Shown one piece after another: positions 5,770 through 5,902 of a DNA stretch of 5,902 nt. Source of the DNA: an uncultured Bacilli bacterium (GTDB taxonomy: Bacteria; Bacillota_I; Bacilli_A; RF39; UBA660). How positions within the stretch are numbered: position 1 is the stretch's first letter; each line of letters opens with the position of its first letter. The stretch spans positions 5,295 to 11,196 of the forward strand of contig CARZYU010000037.1 of the NCBI GenBank assembly GCA_949113215.1, read 5' to 3'. A program made the translations under genes and the position numbers. Under the pieces are notes generated by a model that saw only the letters and a list, made by a program, of their open reading frames with translations, made no database searches and had not been told where the DNA came from.

Positions 5770-5784
5770 AACGGGAAGTTAAAT
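5770..5784. repeat. Outer right IS-end motif
   Basis: AACGGGAAGTTAAAT, in inverted orientation to the motifs at 4128-4143 and 4291-4306 and in direct orientation to the one at 4260-4271. The four share the core TAAC-N-TCCCG in one orientation or the other. Its position just before the edge of an open frame suggests it marks the IS boundary. Confidence 0.5.
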
Positions 5785-5902
5785 AAAAAGCTTACTTAAC
5801 GAAAAGGACTCTAAAGATCTAGATGAAATCATAGAGGGGGATAAAATCATGCAAGAGTATCGAAAAGATTCCTTAGAAGCAAGTGAAGACGAAAAAATCA
5901 TT
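5783..5902 (+). CDS. Partial open frame at the right edge, function uncertain
   Basis: Forty codons run without a stop from just after TAA 5780-5782 to the window end. The peptide is highly charged (LLNEKDSKDLDEIIEGDK, then IMQEYRKDSLEASEDEKII) and looks like real coding sequence. Two readings are possible. One is a gene starting at ATG 5849-5851 with GAGGGGG (5834-5840) 8 nt upstream. The other is the 3' part of a gene whose front was cut off by the IS, since the frame opens about where the IS ends. The segment around EYRKDSLEASEDE faintly recalls C-terminal parts of Rpn/PD-(D/E)XK nuclease-family proteins, but this is a weak impression and no catalytic motif is in view. Confidence 0.4.
   Translation, partial: MKSLLNEKDSKDLDEIIEGDKIMQEYRKDSLEASEDEKII

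Larger units (their letters stand above)
4291..5782 (-). mobile_element. IS30-family insertion sequence (outer limits approximate)
   Basis: An intact IS30-type transposase fills most of the element. Close to both sides of it is a perfect 12-bp inverted repeat: GTATTTTGGCTT at 4326-4337 and AAGCCAAAATAC at 5575-5586, each 18-19 nt from the gene. I set the outer limits at a second inverted pair, ATAACGTCCCG (4292-4302) and CGGGAAGTTA (5772-5781), because the transposase promoter (5595-5623) and a hairpin (5666-5714) lie between the inner and outer right repeats. A narrower element of about 4302-5607 is the main alternative, using the GCTAAATAAA-like sequence outside the inner repeats. No clear target duplication is visible. 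Presence of an IS is certain; the exact edges are not. Confidence 0.6.

Overview
The window suggests a low-GC, Gram-positive-type anaerobe (Bacillota or a close relative). Genes are AT-rich with strong AGGAGG-type ribosome binding sites. TGA is a true stop (it ends the middle operon gene) and TGG encodes Trp, so the standard bacterial code applies rather than the Mycoplasma code. Anaerobic life is inferred from the 2-hydroxyacyl-CoA dehydratase/activase-type operon, whose relatives carry oxygen-sensitive iron-sulfur clusters. I cannot name the species.

Layout. (1) Positions 1-980, plus strand: the 3' part of an ABC-F ATPase of YbiT type; its first part lies left of the window. (2) Positions 981-1009: a perfect 12-bp hairpin between two convergent genes, which serves both strands but has the better U-tract on the minus strand. 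(3) Positions 3956 down to 1008, minus strand: a tight three-gene operon encoding a DUF2229 (COG3580-type) protein, a COG3581-type partner and a BadF/BcrAD-type ATPase activase with an extra cysteine-rich tail. The genes overlap by 11 bp and 4 bp, so they are probably translationally coupled. A promoter candidate sits just upstream (3993-4020). The same modules occur fused as one very large protein in other bacteria; here they are split. No canonical dehydratase alpha/beta pair is in view. (4) About 4128-5784: an AT-rich mobile region. It contains an intact IS30-family transposase (minus strand) with close inverted repeats, plus four copies of an outer motif (TAAC-N-TCCCG or its complement). 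These copies can be read as the ends of a roughly 1.5-kb IS and of a roughly 143-bp non-autonomous derivative beside it. (5) Positions 5783-5902: an open frame running off the right edge, starting about where the IS appears to end.

How the genes work together. In the known family the activase hydrolyses ATP to push a low-potential electron from its [4Fe-4S] cluster into a partner protein. The two partner-like proteins here share a C-terminal Cys/TRxEaF module and are the likely electron acceptors or enzyme body. The substrate is unknown. The most interesting signals are this split orphan system, a sharp composition break inside its first gene (about 38% to 25% GC near position 3700), and the IS/short-derivative pair with a terminator facing into the transposase gene.
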